Source of the DNA: Pseudalkalibacillus sp. SCS-8
GTDB lineage: Bacteria > Bacillota > Bacilli > Bacillales > Fictibacillaceae
Direction: 5' to 3'
Assembly (NCBI RefSeq): GCF_040126055.1
Contig: NZ_CP143541.1
Coordinates: 496,001-560,000 of the forward strand
Length of the DNA: 64,000 bases
Below the pieces are notes generated by a model. That model was given only the letters and a program-made list of their open reading frames with translations, searched no databases and was not told the DNA's origin. Made by a program: the position numbers and the translations under genes. Below, one piece after another: positions 32,653-41,616 of this stretch (the first letter of the stretch is position 1; each line of letters begins with the position of its first letter).

Positions 32653-33777
32653 TTAGTTGAATTTTTTATAAACAATTTCTCCACCGATCATCGTCAAATT
32701 CGGCAATGCAGAGAATTGGAAGGGGTGGTCATTCCATAGCGTCAGATCCGCCTCTTTACCGATTTCAAGACTTCCGACACGGTCGTCAATTCCGAGGTTT
32801 CTAGCCGGATTAATCGTAATGCCTTCCAGCGCTTGTTCCACTGATAGTCCTTCCCGGATCGCAATGGCTGCACAGACATTCAAATACTGGATCGGGATAT
32901 ATGGGTGATCGGTTGTTATGGAAACTGACACACCATGATCGTTCAATACTTTATAGGTCTGCCAGGTCTTGTTCTTCAGCTCGATTTTCGATTTACGCGT
33001 GAGAGTCGGGCCGACGGAAACCTGAAGATCTCTTCCTTCAAGTTCTGAAGCAATCAGGTGTCCTTCTGTACAATGTTCGATTCGCAAATCAAGGTTGAAT
33101 TCATCAGCAAAGCGAACAGCAGACAATATATCATCAGCTCTGTGGGCATGGATCCTCACGGGCATTTCCCGTTTCAACACAGATAGAATCGGTGCAGTCC
33201 GTAAGCATTCTGGATTGTCGGTATTCAACGCTTTGTAAAACTCTTCACGGAGCATTCCCATAATCCCCATACGTGTAATGGAGTCGTTATGGCGCCCACT
33301 GTGGATCCGCTTCGGATTTTCCCCAAGGGCAATTTTTAGTCCCGCCTTCTGCTTCATGATCATCTTCTGGATGTTTTGTCCATATGTTTTGATGACTGAG
33401 GTTTGACCGCCGATTACATTAGCACTTCCTGGCATAACGTGGGCGGTGGTGATCCCGAATTTAATTGCATCATTGAAGGCGATATCCAATGGATGGACAC
33501 CATCAATCGCCCGTATATGGGGAGTCAACGGCTCGTGCGTCTCATTGGCATCGTTACCGGCCCAGCCTGTTCCTTCATCATATAATCCCAGATGAGTGTG
33601 GACATCAATGAACCCGGGCAGCAAGTGCATACCTGAGGCCTCAATCACTTCCATTTCATCATTTCGCTGAATTTCTGTTGAAATATTTATGATTTTACCT
33701 TCACTGATCAGAAGATCACCTTTAAATGGTTCTGATGTGACAGGGTAAAGTGTGGCATTTTTAAATAACGTTTTCAT
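32653..33777 (-). CDS. Amidohydrolase (imidazolonepropionase/dihydroorotase-like)
   Basis: A 374-residue metal-dependent hydrolase of the amidohydrolase superfamily. The metal site is visible: LPGFIDVHTHLG (HxH, about residues 60-62), RIHAHRADDIL (His pair), IEHCTEGHL, and TTDHPYIP with the catalytic Asp. The N- and C-terminal segments form the composite beta domain (LFKNATLYPVT, GKEADLTLWNDHP). Substrate is not predictable; such enzymes hydrolyse cyclic amides or imidazolones. ATG 33777 has GAGGTATGG upstream. It stands alone on the minus strand. Confidence 0.88.
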   Translation of the reverse strand: MKTLFKNATLYPVTSEPFKGDLLISEGKIINISTEIQRNDEMEVIEASGMHLLPGFIDVHTHLGLYDEGTGWAGNDANETHEPLTPHIRAIDGVHPLDIAFNDAIKFGITTAHVMPGSANVIGGQTSVIKTYGQNIQKMIMKQKAGLKIALGENPKRIHSGRHNDSITRMGIMGMLREEFYKALNTDNPECLRTAPILSVLKREMPVRIHAHRADDILSAVRFADEFNLDLRIEHCTEGHLIASELEGRDLQVSVGPTLTRKSKIELKNKTWQTYKVLNDHGVSVSITTDHPYIPIQYLNVCAAIAIREGLSVEQALEGITINPARNLGIDDRVGSLEIGKEADLTLWNDHPFQFSALPNLTMIGGEIVYKKFN

Positions 33778-33849
33778 TCCATACCTCTTCCTCTTTATTT
33801 CAAGATAAGTATAGCTTTGCCAGGGTGAAAAAGGAAGTTTATTTTTAAA

Positions 33850-34068
33850 AAGGATTTGTTCAGCTTTAGGCGGACGCTTTCCGCGGGCAACGCTTCAGCC
33901 TCACTTTCACAGGATGTGGTGGCTTCGACGTTCACCATAGGACGTGGTGGTTTTTAGTCGAAGATCCTTAATGCTCAATCTGCGGGGTCTTCAGCTGTTG
34001 CTTTTCCCGCTGGAGTCGCCGCCTTACGCTTCCATTTTCTTAATCCACAACATTCTTTAACAGAGCCT
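33850..34068. repeat. MITE-like dispersed repeat, copy 2
   Basis: Highly similar to 11639-11883 and in the same orientation, from AGGCGGACGCTTTCCGCGGG near the left end through the CCCGCTGGAGTCGCCGCC block, ending AACAGAGCCT (34059-34068). The left terminal repeat is degenerate (AAGGATTTGTT instead of AGGCTCTGTT). Confidence 0.75.
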
Positions 34069-34114
34069 TTAAATAAAAATCATTCTAAACTTTTCCCATT
34101 AAGAAACAAAAACT

Positions 34115-35017
34115 TCATCGTTCATAAATAGCTGTCAGGGCTGAATTTAATGTTGGGTAAGTGAACTTATAGCCATGCTTCAATGCTTTTTCAGGAAACA
34201 CCTTCTGTCCATCCAGAATCAAGGTGCTCATTTCCCCGAGTGCGGTCCGTAAAACAAATCCAGGGAGTGGAAGCCAGTGAGGCCGTCCAAGTGCTTTTCC
34301 GAGGATCCGTCCGAAATCGTCCATCTGGACAGGGTGTGGGGACGTCGCATTCACAGGTCCTTCAATCGTTTCTTGATGCAGGATATAGTCCATCAATCCG
34401 ACTACATCGCGTATATGTATCCAAGAGTACCATTGATCACCTGACCCTAATGGTCCTCCGGCATAAAGCTTATAAGGTAAAGCCATGCGGGGAAGTGCTC
34501 CTTCGTCTTTATCCAGGATGATTCCGAAACGGGTAAGCACGACTCGTACACCATATTGTTCAGCTTTCTGTGCTTCACTTTCCCACTCTTCCGTTACTTT
34601 GGCGAGAAAATCGTCGCCGGACCTCGTTGTATTTTCATCGAATTTTTCGCTTTCCGAAGTACCATAATAACCGATTGCTGATGCATTTATGAGGGTGTGG
34701 GGCTTTGATTCCATGCTTTCAATAATCTTCAGGATTTCACGGGTGGCTTGAATTCGGCTGGAGAGGATTTTCTCCTTCTTTTCTTCCGTCCAGCGCCCGT
34801 TGATCGTTTCACCCGCCAGGTTTATGATTGCGTCGATTCCAGTAAGCTGATCGGTTTCTGCATCATCTGTCAGCCACTTCACATAGGTGACATGCTCCTT
34901 AACTGGCTTTCCAGATGGATTCCGTGTCAAAATGAATACGTGATGACCCTGGCTCGTAAAATGGTCAGTCAATGCTTCGCCTACAAATCCTGTTCCCCCT
35001 GAAATCGCGATTTTCAT
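34115..35017 (-). CDS. yfhF: YfhF / TIGR01777-type NAD(P)-binding epimerase
   Basis: A 300-residue SDR-fold protein (SDR39U1). MKIAISGGTGFVGEAL is the nucleotide-binding loop; INLAGETINGRWTEEKKEKI and SRIQATRE are the family signature; SAIGYYG holds the catalytic Tyr; PVNATSPHPVQMDDFGRILG closes. Family function is unknown. ATG 35017 has GAGGAGGAA. Divergent from recX, as in B. subtilis (yfhF next to recX/yfhG). Confidence 0.92.
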   Translation of the reverse strand: MKIAISGGTGFVGEALTDHFTSQGHHVFILTRNPSGKPVKEHVTYVKWLTDDAETDQLTGIDAIINLAGETINGRWTEEKKEKILSSRIQATREILKIIESMESKPHTLINASAIGYYGTSESEKFDENTTRSGDDFLAKVTEEWESEAQKAEQYGVRVVLTRFGIILDKDEGALPRMALPYKLYAGGPLGSGDQWYSWIHIRDVVGLMDYILHQETIEGPVNATSPHPVQMDDFGRILGKALGRPHWLPLPGFVLRTALGEMSTLILDGQKVFPEKALKHGYKFTYPTLNSALTAIYER

Positions 35018-35172
35018 ACCAATTCCTCCTCAGCAAGGTTACTTACACTATTCTTCCTTTTATAGGGCATTCCCTTTTTGTCAATTAAAGAACCGTAACT
35101 TTTTCAGTGGTAAAGTTTCCTATTAAAATCGAGGCCAGTGGTTGTGCTAAAATGGGGAGAGAGGTGATCCAA

Positions 35173-35988
35173 TTGAAAATTACGAAGATCACAGTCCAGA
35201 AAAAGAACAAAAGCCGCTTTAATGTATTCATAGATCGTGGCAATGGGGAAGAGTTCGGCTTTGCCATCCATGAAGAGGTTTATATAAAATCCGGTATTCG
35301 AAAAGGCATGGAGCTGACAAACGAAGAGATGGAAGAAATGAAGCTTGAGGATCAGTTCCAAAAAGGGCTGAGCCAGGCGATGAATTTCCTATCCTATCGG
35401 ATGAGGTCAGCCGAGGAAATAAGGGCTTATCTCCTCAAAAAAGAAATCGAGCCTTCAACGATCAAAGCGATCATCCAGCGATTAGAGGAAAACGGATATG
35501 TGAACGATCTTGAGTTCGCTAAAATGTTCATCCGAAGCAAAATCACAACGACCAAGAAGGGTCCATTGGCATTGAAGCAGGAACTGAAAAAGAAAGGCGT
35601 TTCTGATTCACTCATTGAACAAGCGATTGAAACGTATTCAGTTGAAGAGCAGGTAGAAGAAGCAACGAAACTTGCAACAAAGAAAGCGAAGCAGGATAAG
35701 AAATTGAGTGAGAATGCACGTAAGCAGAAGGTTGCTCAGTTTCTGCAGCAAAAAGGGTTTCCATGGGGTGTGGTGGAACAAGCGATAGAAAATGCCTCCC
35801 TCGAAAAGGATGAAGATGAAGAGAGGGAGGCTTTGGATATTCAAGCTATAAAAGCTCATAGAAAGTATCAGAAATACGAGGGCTGGGAATACAAACAGAA
35901 AATGAAACAATTCCTCTATAGGAAAGGTTTCCCGATTACGCTCATTGAAGAATGGTTGGATGAGAACGCTGAACTCATCGATCGATGA
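35173..35988 (+). CDS. recX: Recombination regulator RecX
   Basis: A 271-residue all-helical protein made of three-helix repeats that bind RecA filaments and limit or modulate recombination. Marks: AMNFLSYRMRSAEEIRAYLL (repeat 1), RLEENGYVNDLEFAKMFIRS (repeat 2), KGPLALKQELKKKGV, and KMKQFLYRKGFPITLIEEWL at the end. Start is TTG 35173, preceded by GAGAGGTGATCC; a longer frame from 35107 has no ribosome-binding site. The last 14 nt overlap the convergent SDR gene. Confidence 0.92.
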   Translation: MKITKITVQKKNKSRFNVFIDRGNGEEFGFAIHEEVYIKSGIRKGMELTNEEMEEMKLEDQFQKGLSQAMNFLSYRMRSAEEIRAYLLKKEIEPSTIKAIIQRLEENGYVNDLEFAKMFIRSKITTTKKGPLALKQELKKKGVSDSLIEQAIETYSVEEQVEEATKLATKKAKQDKKLSENARKQKVAQFLQQKGFPWGVVEQAIENASLEKDEDEEREALDIQAIKAHRKYQKYEGWEYKQKMKQFLYRKGFPITLIEEWLDENAELIDR

Positions 35989-36649
35989 AGATTTCCGCTT
36001 GTCCTACATTTTGTTCAACAATCATACGGGCAACCGTTTCTGAGCTCTTAAGGCGGGAGCGGTCCTTGATATGGTCGGTTTCATTCCAGAATGGGGTATC
36101 CATTCCACCCATGTAGACAGCAGTGATTTTGATGGACGTGCCCTCAAGCTCTTTAATGAGACTTTCGGTAAAACCACGGACAGCAAACTTGCTTGCTACA
36201 TAAACGGATTCGTTTTTCTTTCCTCGCAGTCCGGCAGTCGAGATGATGTTCATGATTTGTCCGTTGCCTTGTTCAACAAGTGAAGGCAGAGCAGCACGGG
36301 TCATGTTAATGGTCCCTTTGACATTGGTTGCAAGGACTTGATCGATTTCGTCATCACCATAGCTTTCTAGAGGTCCGAAAACACCCGTCCCAGCATTATT
36401 GATGATGAGATCAAGTGAGATATCTTCAAGCTTCTTCGTAAAAAGGTGTTGTTTTACATCTTCATAATCGGTGATGTCACATGTAATAGGTGTCGCTTGT
36501 CCTCCAGCTTCTTGAATCTCCTGAGCGACTTTTTCAAGCGGTTCAAGACGACGGCCGATCAGATAGACATGATTACCGTCTTTTCCATATTGGAGTGCAA
36601 GACTTCTTCCTAATCCTGTGCCAGCTCCGGTTATCAGAACATTTTTCAT
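35975..36649 (-). CDS. Short-chain dehydrogenase/reductase
   Basis: A 224-residue SDR oxidoreductase. Cofactor loop TGAGTGLGRSLALQYG, NNAGTGVFGPL, catalytic Ser in IISTAGLRG and Tyr-Lys in VYVASKFAVRG (YxxxK about residues 150-154). Short C-terminal half, typical of the YqjQ/DltE-like group. Substrate unknown. ATG 36649 follows AAGGAGTG. Convergent with recX and overlapping it by 14 nt, leaving no room for a terminator between the two. Confidence 0.9.
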   Translation of the reverse strand: MKNVLITGAGTGLGRSLALQYGKDGNHVYLIGRRLEPLEKVAQEIQEAGGQATPITCDITDYEDVKQHLFTKKLEDISLDLIINNAGTGVFGPLESYGDDEIDQVLATNVKGTINMTRAALPSLVEQGNGQIMNIISTAGLRGKKNESVYVASKFAVRGFTESLIKELEGTSIKITAVYMGGMDTPFWNETDHIKDRSRLKSSETVARMIVEQNVGQAEIFIDR

Positions 36650-36739
36650 GATGTAACACTCCTTATCGTGGATTCGTATTCATGCTAGCACAACTTGTAC
36701 GCCATTTCGAGAAAACATAAGCTACGCTAGGAGGTATGT

Positions 36740-37054
36740 ATGATGAGCAGATTGTATAGTGAAATGTCAGAGCACGAGATTAACCAAGAGATCAGGGAAA
36801 TGACGGAAAAAGCGAGAAAAGCTGAACAGCTCGGAATTGTAAACGAAGTAGCTGTCTATCAACGGAAAATTATGATGGCGAAAAGTTATTTATTGGATCC
36901 GGCGGATTATAAGCCGGATGAAGTGTATGAATTAGAAGGGGACCCTGGCAGCCGTTTCAAGATTTCTTATATGAATGGCATTTTTGCATGGGGTTACCGT
37001 AATGAATCAGATGAAATGGAAGCATTCCCGATTTCTATGTTGATTAAGTTTTAA
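36740..37054 (+). CDS. yfhH: YfhH family protein
   Basis: A 104-residue protein. RLYSEMSEHEINQEIREM, EKARKAEQLGIVNEVAVYQR and the SH3-like C-terminal half with DEVYELEGDPGSRFKISYMN match YfhH, found next to recX in Bacillus. Function unknown. TAGGAGG lies 5 nt before ATG 36740 and 8 nt before ATG 36743; the second is the better-spaced start. Confidence 0.88.
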   Translation: MMSRLYSEMSEHEINQEIREMTEKARKAEQLGIVNEVAVYQRKIMMAKSYLLDPADYKPDEVYELEGDPGSRFKISYMNGIFAWGYRNESDEMEAFPISMLIKF

Positions 37055-37094
37055 AGGTTAATCAGAAATTCATTAACTATTCCACATGAATTAT

Positions 37095-37137
37095 AAAAAG
37101 GATGTCCTGCGGTCCGTGAAGGACGTTAGGACATACC
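37095..37137 (-). terminator. Terminator of the YpzG-like gene
   Basis: GGATGTCCT (37100-37108) with AGGACATACC (37128-37137), an inner GTCC/GGAC hairpin, and TTTTT on the minus strand (37099-37095). Confidence 0.7.
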
Positions 37138-37154
37138 TCTCGGATTGAATGAAA

Positions 37155-37313
37155 CTAGGAGCGTTTCCGTGTTTCGACCTTTAGAACATGGTTGTGTAAG
37201 CTCCGTTGTGTTTCACCATTTACCTGGTTGAAGCTATGCTTCGGGTTCGCACGAGGCGATTGGAAAGGATCTTCATAGTTAGGATGCATTTTATCTCGAT
37301 TATCTTTGCCCAA
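37155..37313 (-). CDS. YpzG family small protein
   Basis: A 52-residue protein starting at TTG 37313 with TAGGAGG about 9 nt upstream. Sequence MGKDNRDKMHPNYEDPF followed by QSPRANPKHSFNQVNGET and a basic end ETRKRS. The PRANPKH-x-F-x-QVNGET core is the YpzG family signature. Small, hydrophilic and next to sspK, it may be a spore-related protein, but this is inference. Confidence 0.75.
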   Translation of the reverse strand: MGKDNRDKMHPNYEDPFQSPRANPKHSFNQVNGETQRSLHNHVLKVETRKRS

Positions 37314-37335
37314 GAGTCGGCACCTCCTAACAAGG

Positions 37336-37485
37336 TTATCCCTGGGTACGGTTGGAGCGACTCATCCGTTCTTGAGGGTGAGTCTGGGTCGTACCATTTG
37401 CACGTTTAGACGCATATTCATCCTTCGCACGGGCTTCGCCGTTTGGAGACATGCGATTAGGAAAGTTCTTTGCTTTATTACGCAT
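37336..37485 (-). CDS. sspK: Small acid-soluble spore protein K
   Basis: A 49-residue protein: [20 protein letters not shown] followed by [20 protein letters not shown] and MSRSNRTQG. The FPN...E.RAKD.YASKRA.G....HPQERM pattern is SspK, a minor SASP made in the forespore under sigma-F/G in B. subtilis. ATG 37485 has AAGGAGTG upstream at a somewhat long 11 nt. Located between yfhH and yfhJ, as expected. Followed closely by the YpzG-like gene. Confidence 0.9.
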   Translation of the reverse strand: MRNKAKNFPNRMSPNGEARAKDEYASKRANGTTQTHPQERMSRSNRTQG

Positions 37486-37579
37486 CGGTAAGCACTCCTT
37501 TCTAAACGATACTCTTAGTATGAGATGAACCAAGAAACGATATGTTGTGAAATTATTGACAAGGAAGGAGAGAAATACA

Positions 37580-37843
37580 ATGGAAGAAACGTTTCATAAA
37601 TTAGCCCTGAAATTGCAGGAAAAGAACCCTTCATTGAGCTACGAGGAAGCACGTAATTGGGTAGAGGCACTTTGGGAAGATTTCGAGTCGACCAGAGCAC
37701 GTGCCGGAAGAAGTTATAAAGGGCAAGAAGTGACCGAACGGATCGTTACCGAGTGGGTCAATCGTTTTGGAGACAAGCTTCATGAGTATTTCAGTTCCAA
37801 TCCCAAATTTCAGCATTTACTCAAAAAAGGACCGAAGCATTGA
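37580..37843 (+). CDS. yfhJ: YfhJ family (WVELL) protein
   Basis: An 87-residue helical protein. [20 protein letters not shown] matches the WVELL family core and [14 protein letters not shown] the C-terminus; B. subtilis YfhJ is the reference. Function unknown. ATG 37580 has AAGGAGAG upstream; an extension to 37547 has no ribosome-binding site. Convergent with yfhP across a terminator. Confidence 0.85.
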   Translation: MEETFHKLALKLQEKNPSLSYEEARNWVEALWEDFESTRARAGRSYKGQEVTERIVTEWVNRFGDKLHEYFSSNPKFQHLLKKGPKH

Positions 37844-37896
37844 TTTTATCGTGAGCAAAATCGATTCATGGACTGAAAAGCATCTCCTTTATCCCA

Positions 37897-37933
37897 TAAA
37901 AAAGGGTGCCCGTTCTCATGAACAGGCACCCTT
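37897..37933. terminator. Terminator between yfhJ and yfhP
   Basis: AAGGGTGCC (37902-37910) with GGCACCCTT (37925-37933) and inner GTTC/GAAC; A run on the left gives a T run for the minus-strand gene. Confidence 0.85.
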
Positions 37934-37937
37934 CAAC

Positions 37938-38921
37938 TTAGTTGGATGTTGCGACTTCCAATTTACGACGTAACGTTTTTTCGCTGTAAACCCATCCTGT
38001 ATATGAGCTGATGACATTCAGTTCGTCATCCAGCTTCACCACTGCGACGAATGGGTAATGACCTTTTGAACGATAACGCAAATCAATGAAACGGACTTCG
38101 TAGCCTTCCTCCGCTTCTTCCACTTCCCAACGATAAACGGGGGAGAAGGAGAGGAATGCTGCGAGATTGTCATCTTTTACCGCCTCATTCAAAATCGGAT
38201 TGTTCGGAACAGGCTTCCGGTCGTACACGTCATGAATGGTCAAGGAATTTCCTTTTACTTCAATGACGTGGAATTGTCCTGGACTCATGACAGCGACATG
38301 CTTTTGGCTCCACCTGATCGTCGGGCAAATGATGACCTTGGTCGCATCAGGCACTTCCTTTTTAACGAGCTTGATGGTCTGGTGTTTATCGATGTACCGC
38401 CAAATATAGTATCCGATCAATATCAGGTAGATGCCCAGGAAAGTGTATCCTGGATGGAATCCTTGATACCAAAGGATGAAACCGATGATATGGGCGGTGA
38501 AAATGAACGGGTCAAAAATATTGATCATGCCGAGCGCAACCCACTTTTTGGAGAAAGGGTGCACGGCTTGTGTCCCATAGGCATTGAAAATATCGACAAA
38601 CACATGCAGGAACACAGCTAAGAAGGTCCATAACCAAACATGGAGCATTTTCGCTGCAGGTATGAACAACTCCAATCCACCGGCTATCAGAATCGGCCAA
38701 AGCAACACAGCAGGGATGGAGTGGGTAATACCCCGGTGATTCCGTATATAGACAGCATTATTTCTTAATTTGAGTACCGTATCAAAGTCAGGCGCATTCG
38801 ATCCGATGATTGTCCCGATCAATACAGTCTGCGTCGTGATGGGATCCTGTGCAATGACTGGATCCAAGGTGGCAAGCCCACCTAAAGCGATACCCATAAC
38901 AATATGTGTACCCGTATCCAT
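37938..38921 (-). CDS. yfhP: YfhP, membrane-bound metal-dependent hydrolase family
   Basis: A 327-residue protein. MDTGTHIVMGIALGGLA and GSNAPDFDTVLKL with HRGITHSIPAVLLWP are the family (DUF457/YdjM-like) His/Asp motifs, followed by three or four helices to about residue 165 and a soluble C-terminal half. B. subtilis YfhP represses an adjacent gene in that species and lies next to mutY, as here. Activity has not been shown. ATG 38921 follows GAGGAGG at 12 nt. Confidence 0.88.
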   Translation of the reverse strand: MDTGTHIVMGIALGGLATLDPVIAQDPITTQTVLIGTIIGSNAPDFDTVLKLRNNAVYIRNHRGITHSIPAVLLWPILIAGGLELFIPAAKMLHVWLWTFLAVFLHVFVDIFNAYGTQAVHPFSKKWVALGMINIFDPFIFTAHIIGFILWYQGFHPGYTFLGIYLILIGYYIWRYIDKHQTIKLVKKEVPDATKVIICPTIRWSQKHVAVMSPGQFHVIEVKGNSLTIHDVYDRKPVPNNPILNEAVKDDNLAAFLSFSPVYRWEVEEAEEGYEVRFIDLRYRSKGHYPFVAVVKLDDELNVISSYTGWVYSEKTLRRKLEVATSN

Positions 38922-39151
38922 TAATTGTCAAGGCCTCCTCAATTAAGCATTTTTCATAGTCCGGATTCGGATCTTTCTAACCATAGTGTATCCAATTATG
39001 TCAGGTTCGATGGGTAGACAACCCATAAATATCGTTTTTTAATACACATCCGTTATAGTATAGTGTTAAACGAGTTCAGTCATTTTGAAACAAAATAGCA
39101 CGTTTCAAACAGATTATCAAAGTATTGAAACATGTTGGAGGATTTATTGTC

Positions 39152-40240
39152 ATGTCAATGCCATTACATACAGAACAACGAGTTGATATTGAAACGTTCC
39201 AGTCTGATCTGATCTCATGGTTCGAACGAGAAAAAAGAGATCTTCCGTGGAGAAAGGAACGAGATCCATATAAAATCTGGGTTTCAGAAATCATGCTACA
39301 ACAGACACGTGTGGATACTGTTATTCCATATTTTGAACGCTTTATGGAGCAATTTCCCACCGTCAGTGCGCTAGCTGAAGCTGAGGAAGAAAAAGTACTA
39401 AAAGCGTGGGAAGGTTTGGGCTATTATTCACGAGCTCGCAACCTCCATGCTGCTGTAAAAGAAGTAAAAGAGAAATATGAAGGGATCGTACCCGATCGCC
39501 CGAAAGAAATTCAATCCTTAAAAGGTGTAGGACCTTATACAGCAGGTGCTATTGCGAGTATCGCTTTCAGCCTTCCTGAGCCAGCAGTCGATGGAAATGT
39601 CATGCGAGTACTCTCGAGAATCCTTTTGATTGATGATGATATTGCCAAGCCTCAAACCCGTAAAAAGTTTGAAGAAGCAGTGCGACAATTGATTTCTGAA
39701 AAAAATCCATCGTATTTCAATCAAGGGCTCATGGAGCTCGGTGCGACGATTTGTACACCGAAAAATCCCTCCTGTATGTTATGCCCAGTGCAGCGACATT
39801 GTGCTGCGTTTGACGAGGGTCTACAGACTGAGCTGCCAGTGAAAAAGAAAAAAGGGAAAAATAAAATCGTGCCGATGGCCGTTGCCCTTCTCCAGAATGA
39901 AAAAGGCGAGACGATTATCGAAAAACGACCTGAAACGGGTCTACTGGCAAACCTGTGGCAATTCCCGAATGTAGAAGTTAATGAAGCAAACGGGAAGCAT
40001 AAGGAACAATTGAAAACCTACTTAGAAGAAAAATACCCTATCCATGTTGAATTAAACGAGCATCTTCTTGATTTTCGGCATATCTTTTCTCATTTAACCT
40101 GGGAAATCGCTGTTTATCATGGGAGCTTTACGGTTAAGGAACAAATGGATGCTGGAAAAGTCGTTCAATTGCAAGAGTTGGAAGCCTATCCTTTGCCGGT
40201 TCCGCACCAAAAAGTAGCAGCTCTCTTGAAAGGAGAATAA
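39152..40240 (+). CDS. mutY: A/G-specific adenine DNA glycosylase MutY
   Basis: A 362-residue repair enzyme that removes A opposite 8-oxoG. Visible: [34 protein letters not shown] (with the catalytic Glu in SEIMLQQ), HhH motif [17 protein letters not shown], catalytic Asp in [12 protein letters not shown], Fe-S cluster C-x6-C-x2-C-x5-C in [17 protein letters not shown], and a C-terminal NUDIX-like domain that reads 8-oxoG. ATG 39152 has GGAGG 10 nt upstream; ATG 39158 is also possible. Followed after 3 nt by an SDR gene. Confidence 0.94.
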   Translation: MSMPLHTEQRVDIETFQSDLISWFEREKRDLPWRKERDPYKIWVSEIMLQQTRVDTVIPYFERFMEQFPTVSALAEAEEEKVLKAWEGLGYYSRARNLHAAVKEVKEKYEGIVPDRPKEIQSLKGVGPYTAGAIASIAFSLPEPAVDGNVMRVLSRILLIDDDIAKPQTRKKFEEAVRQLISEKNPSYFNQGLMELGATICTPKNPSCMLCPVQRHCAAFDEGLQTELPVKKKKGKNKIVPMAVALLQNEKGETIIEKRPETGLLANLWQFPNVEVNEANGKHKEQLKTYLEEKYPIHVELNEHLLDFRHIFSHLTWEIAVYHGSFTVKEQMDAGKVVQLQELEAYPLPVPHQKVAALLKGE

Positions 40241-40243
40241 ATC

Positions 40244-41002
40244 ATGGATTTGAATTTGAAAGGGAAACATGCTCTTGTTACAGGAGCTTCCAGAGGAATT
40301 GGAAAAGCTATCGCTTTAGGATTGAAAGAAGAAGGTGTAACAGTAGGTGTTTGTGCAAGAGGCGCAGCGGACTTGGAGAAATTGAAGCATACGTATCCTG
40401 AAATCTCCATCTATCAAGGAGATTTGATGAAGGATTATGATCGTGAAGCGATTTTCAATCAATTCATTCAAGATCACGGGTCCATCGATATACTCGTGAA
40501 TAACGCTGGAGGAAGTCACGGTGGGGTTGTAGAAGAAACCTCTCTTGATCAATTCAGGGAGGCAATGGAGCTGAACTTTCATGCTGCTGTACACTTCAGC
40601 AAATTAGCTGTTGAACAGATGAAGTTGAACCAGAATGGCTCAATCATTAACATTTCAAGCATTTATGGAAGAGAATCTGGTGGAAAGCCGACCTATAACA
40701 GTTCTAAATCTGCATTGATCAGCTTTATCAAGTCTCTTGCAGGAGAAGTGATTTCCTCTGGCATTCGAGTCAATGGTGTAGCTCCTGGAGCAATTCTACA
40801 CCCACAAGGAAGCTGGCAGCGCCGATTAGATGAAAATCCGGAGAAAATCGAACAATTTGTAGAAGAGGAAATTCCAGCAGGCCGATTCGGGAAACCAGAG
40901 GAAATTGCCGATGTCGTGACCTTCCTAGCATCTGAGCGTTCAAATTGGGTCGTAGGAGCGACCTTGAATGTCGACGGTGGACAATCCTATTCGAATTTTT
41001 AA
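40244..41002 (+). CDS. SDR family oxidoreductase (3-oxoacyl reductase-like)
   Basis: A 252-residue classical SDR. MDLNLKGKHALVTGASRGIG (TGxxxGxG), NNAGGSHGG, SSIYGRESGGKPTYNSSKSA with catalytic Ser and YxxxK, and a C-terminal NVDGGQSYSNF. Reaction probably NAD(P)-dependent reduction of a carbonyl; the substrate is open. In B. subtilis the gene near here is fabL, but this protein looks like a general SDR, not FabL (its active-site spacing is the classical YxxxK). ATG 40244, ribosome-binding site AAAGGAG. Co-transcribed with mutY. Confidence 0.88.
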   Translation: MDLNLKGKHALVTGASRGIGKAIALGLKEEGVTVGVCARGAADLEKLKHTYPEISIYQGDLMKDYDREAIFNQFIQDHGSIDILVNNAGGSHGGVVEETSLDQFREAMELNFHAAVHFSKLAVEQMKLNQNGSIINISSIYGRESGGKPTYNSSKSALISFIKSLAGEVISSGIRVNGVAPGAILHPQGSWQRRLDENPEKIEQFVEEEIPAGRFGKPEEIADVVTFLASERSNWVVGATLNVDGGQSYSNF

Positions 41003-41009
41003 AAATGGA

Positions 41010-41038
41010 AGAGGCTGTTCAAGCAGCCTCTATTTGTT
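41010..41038 (+). terminator. Terminator after the mutY-SDR pair
   Basis: GAGGCTG (41011-41017) with CAGCCTC (41024-41030), loop TTCAAG, followed by TATTTGTTTT. Confidence 0.72.
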
Positions 41039-41057
41039 TTGGCTGATTTCTACTTAT

Positions 41058-41176
41058 GGACCGATTTGGGACAGAATCGTATAAAATTTAGAAATTATAG
41101 CCCGATTTGAGAAATTATAAACCAATTCGGCCAAATTATAGCCCAATTTCCGATTTTATAGCTCGATTTCAAATTT
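41058..41176. repeat. Degenerate ~20-nt AT-rich repeat array
   Basis: Units such as AAATTATAGCCCGATTTGAG, AAATTATAAACCAATTCGGC and AAATTATAGCCCAATTTCCG in head-to-tail order. The unit is the reverse complement of that at 19421-19536. Confidence 0.68.
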
Positions 41177-41182
41177 AAAATA

Positions 41183-41210
41183 AAAAAAGCTGACCCTAAG
41201 GCCAGCTTTT
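41183..41210 (-). terminator. Terminator of the 74-aa gene
   Basis: AAAAGCTGaCC with GGcCAGCTTTT (41186-41210), loop CTAA, giving a T run on the minus strand. Confidence 0.75.
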
Positions 41211-41213
41211 CCC

Positions 41214-41438
41214 TCATTCGTAATTCGGTCTTGTCCCATGACTCCAGTCTGCTTCATCTCGGTGCAATCCACCGCGGTCTTCGATTTCCTTGATAATCTC
41301 CTTATGCATGGAAACACCTTCAGAATTGAGAAACTGAGTCATCTGTTGTAAGCCGTGGTGGAAATAGGCAAGTTCTTTATCAGTCCATTCATCCATTGAA
41401 AGGGTTGCGAGTTCAGTCATATCTCTACCAACATACAT
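41214..41438 (-). CDS. Small YfhS-like protein
   Basis: A 74-residue acidic protein. Pattern TELATLSMDEWTDKELAYFH, then HHGLQQMTQFLNSEGVSMH and a charged end. Position between the mutY/SDR genes and sspE, and the size, agree with B. subtilis YfhS, whose function is not known. ATG 41438 has AAGGAGG at 10 nt; ATG 41420 is possible. Monocistronic. I rely on memory for the family name. Confidence 0.6.
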   Translation of the reverse strand: MYVGRDMTELATLSMDEWTDKELAYFHHGLQQMTQFLNSEGVSMHKEIIKEIEDRGGLHRDEADWSHGTRPNYE

Positions 41439-41616
41439 GGTTTGAAAACCTCCTTGCTAAACAGGCTTTTTGATTCTTCATCATTGTTTTACCCTGTGTA
41501 TATTGAATTTAATCTTTCCTTTTGAAACATCATTATGTCTGGTAAATGGTACATCTGAATTTGTCGGATAACACCTTTGCATGGTGGTTAAATTAACTCA
41601 TGTGGAGGTGAGACTC

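Noticed and set aside
32422..32739. 105-codon plus-strand frame between the GNAT and amidohydrolase genes
   Set aside because: No ribosome-binding site, biased composition, and it overlaps the structured leader and the end of the amidohydrolase gene.
40244..41002. fabL (enoyl-ACP reductase)
   Set aside because: Position suggests it, but the sequence is a general classical SDR and lacks the FabL-specific pattern.
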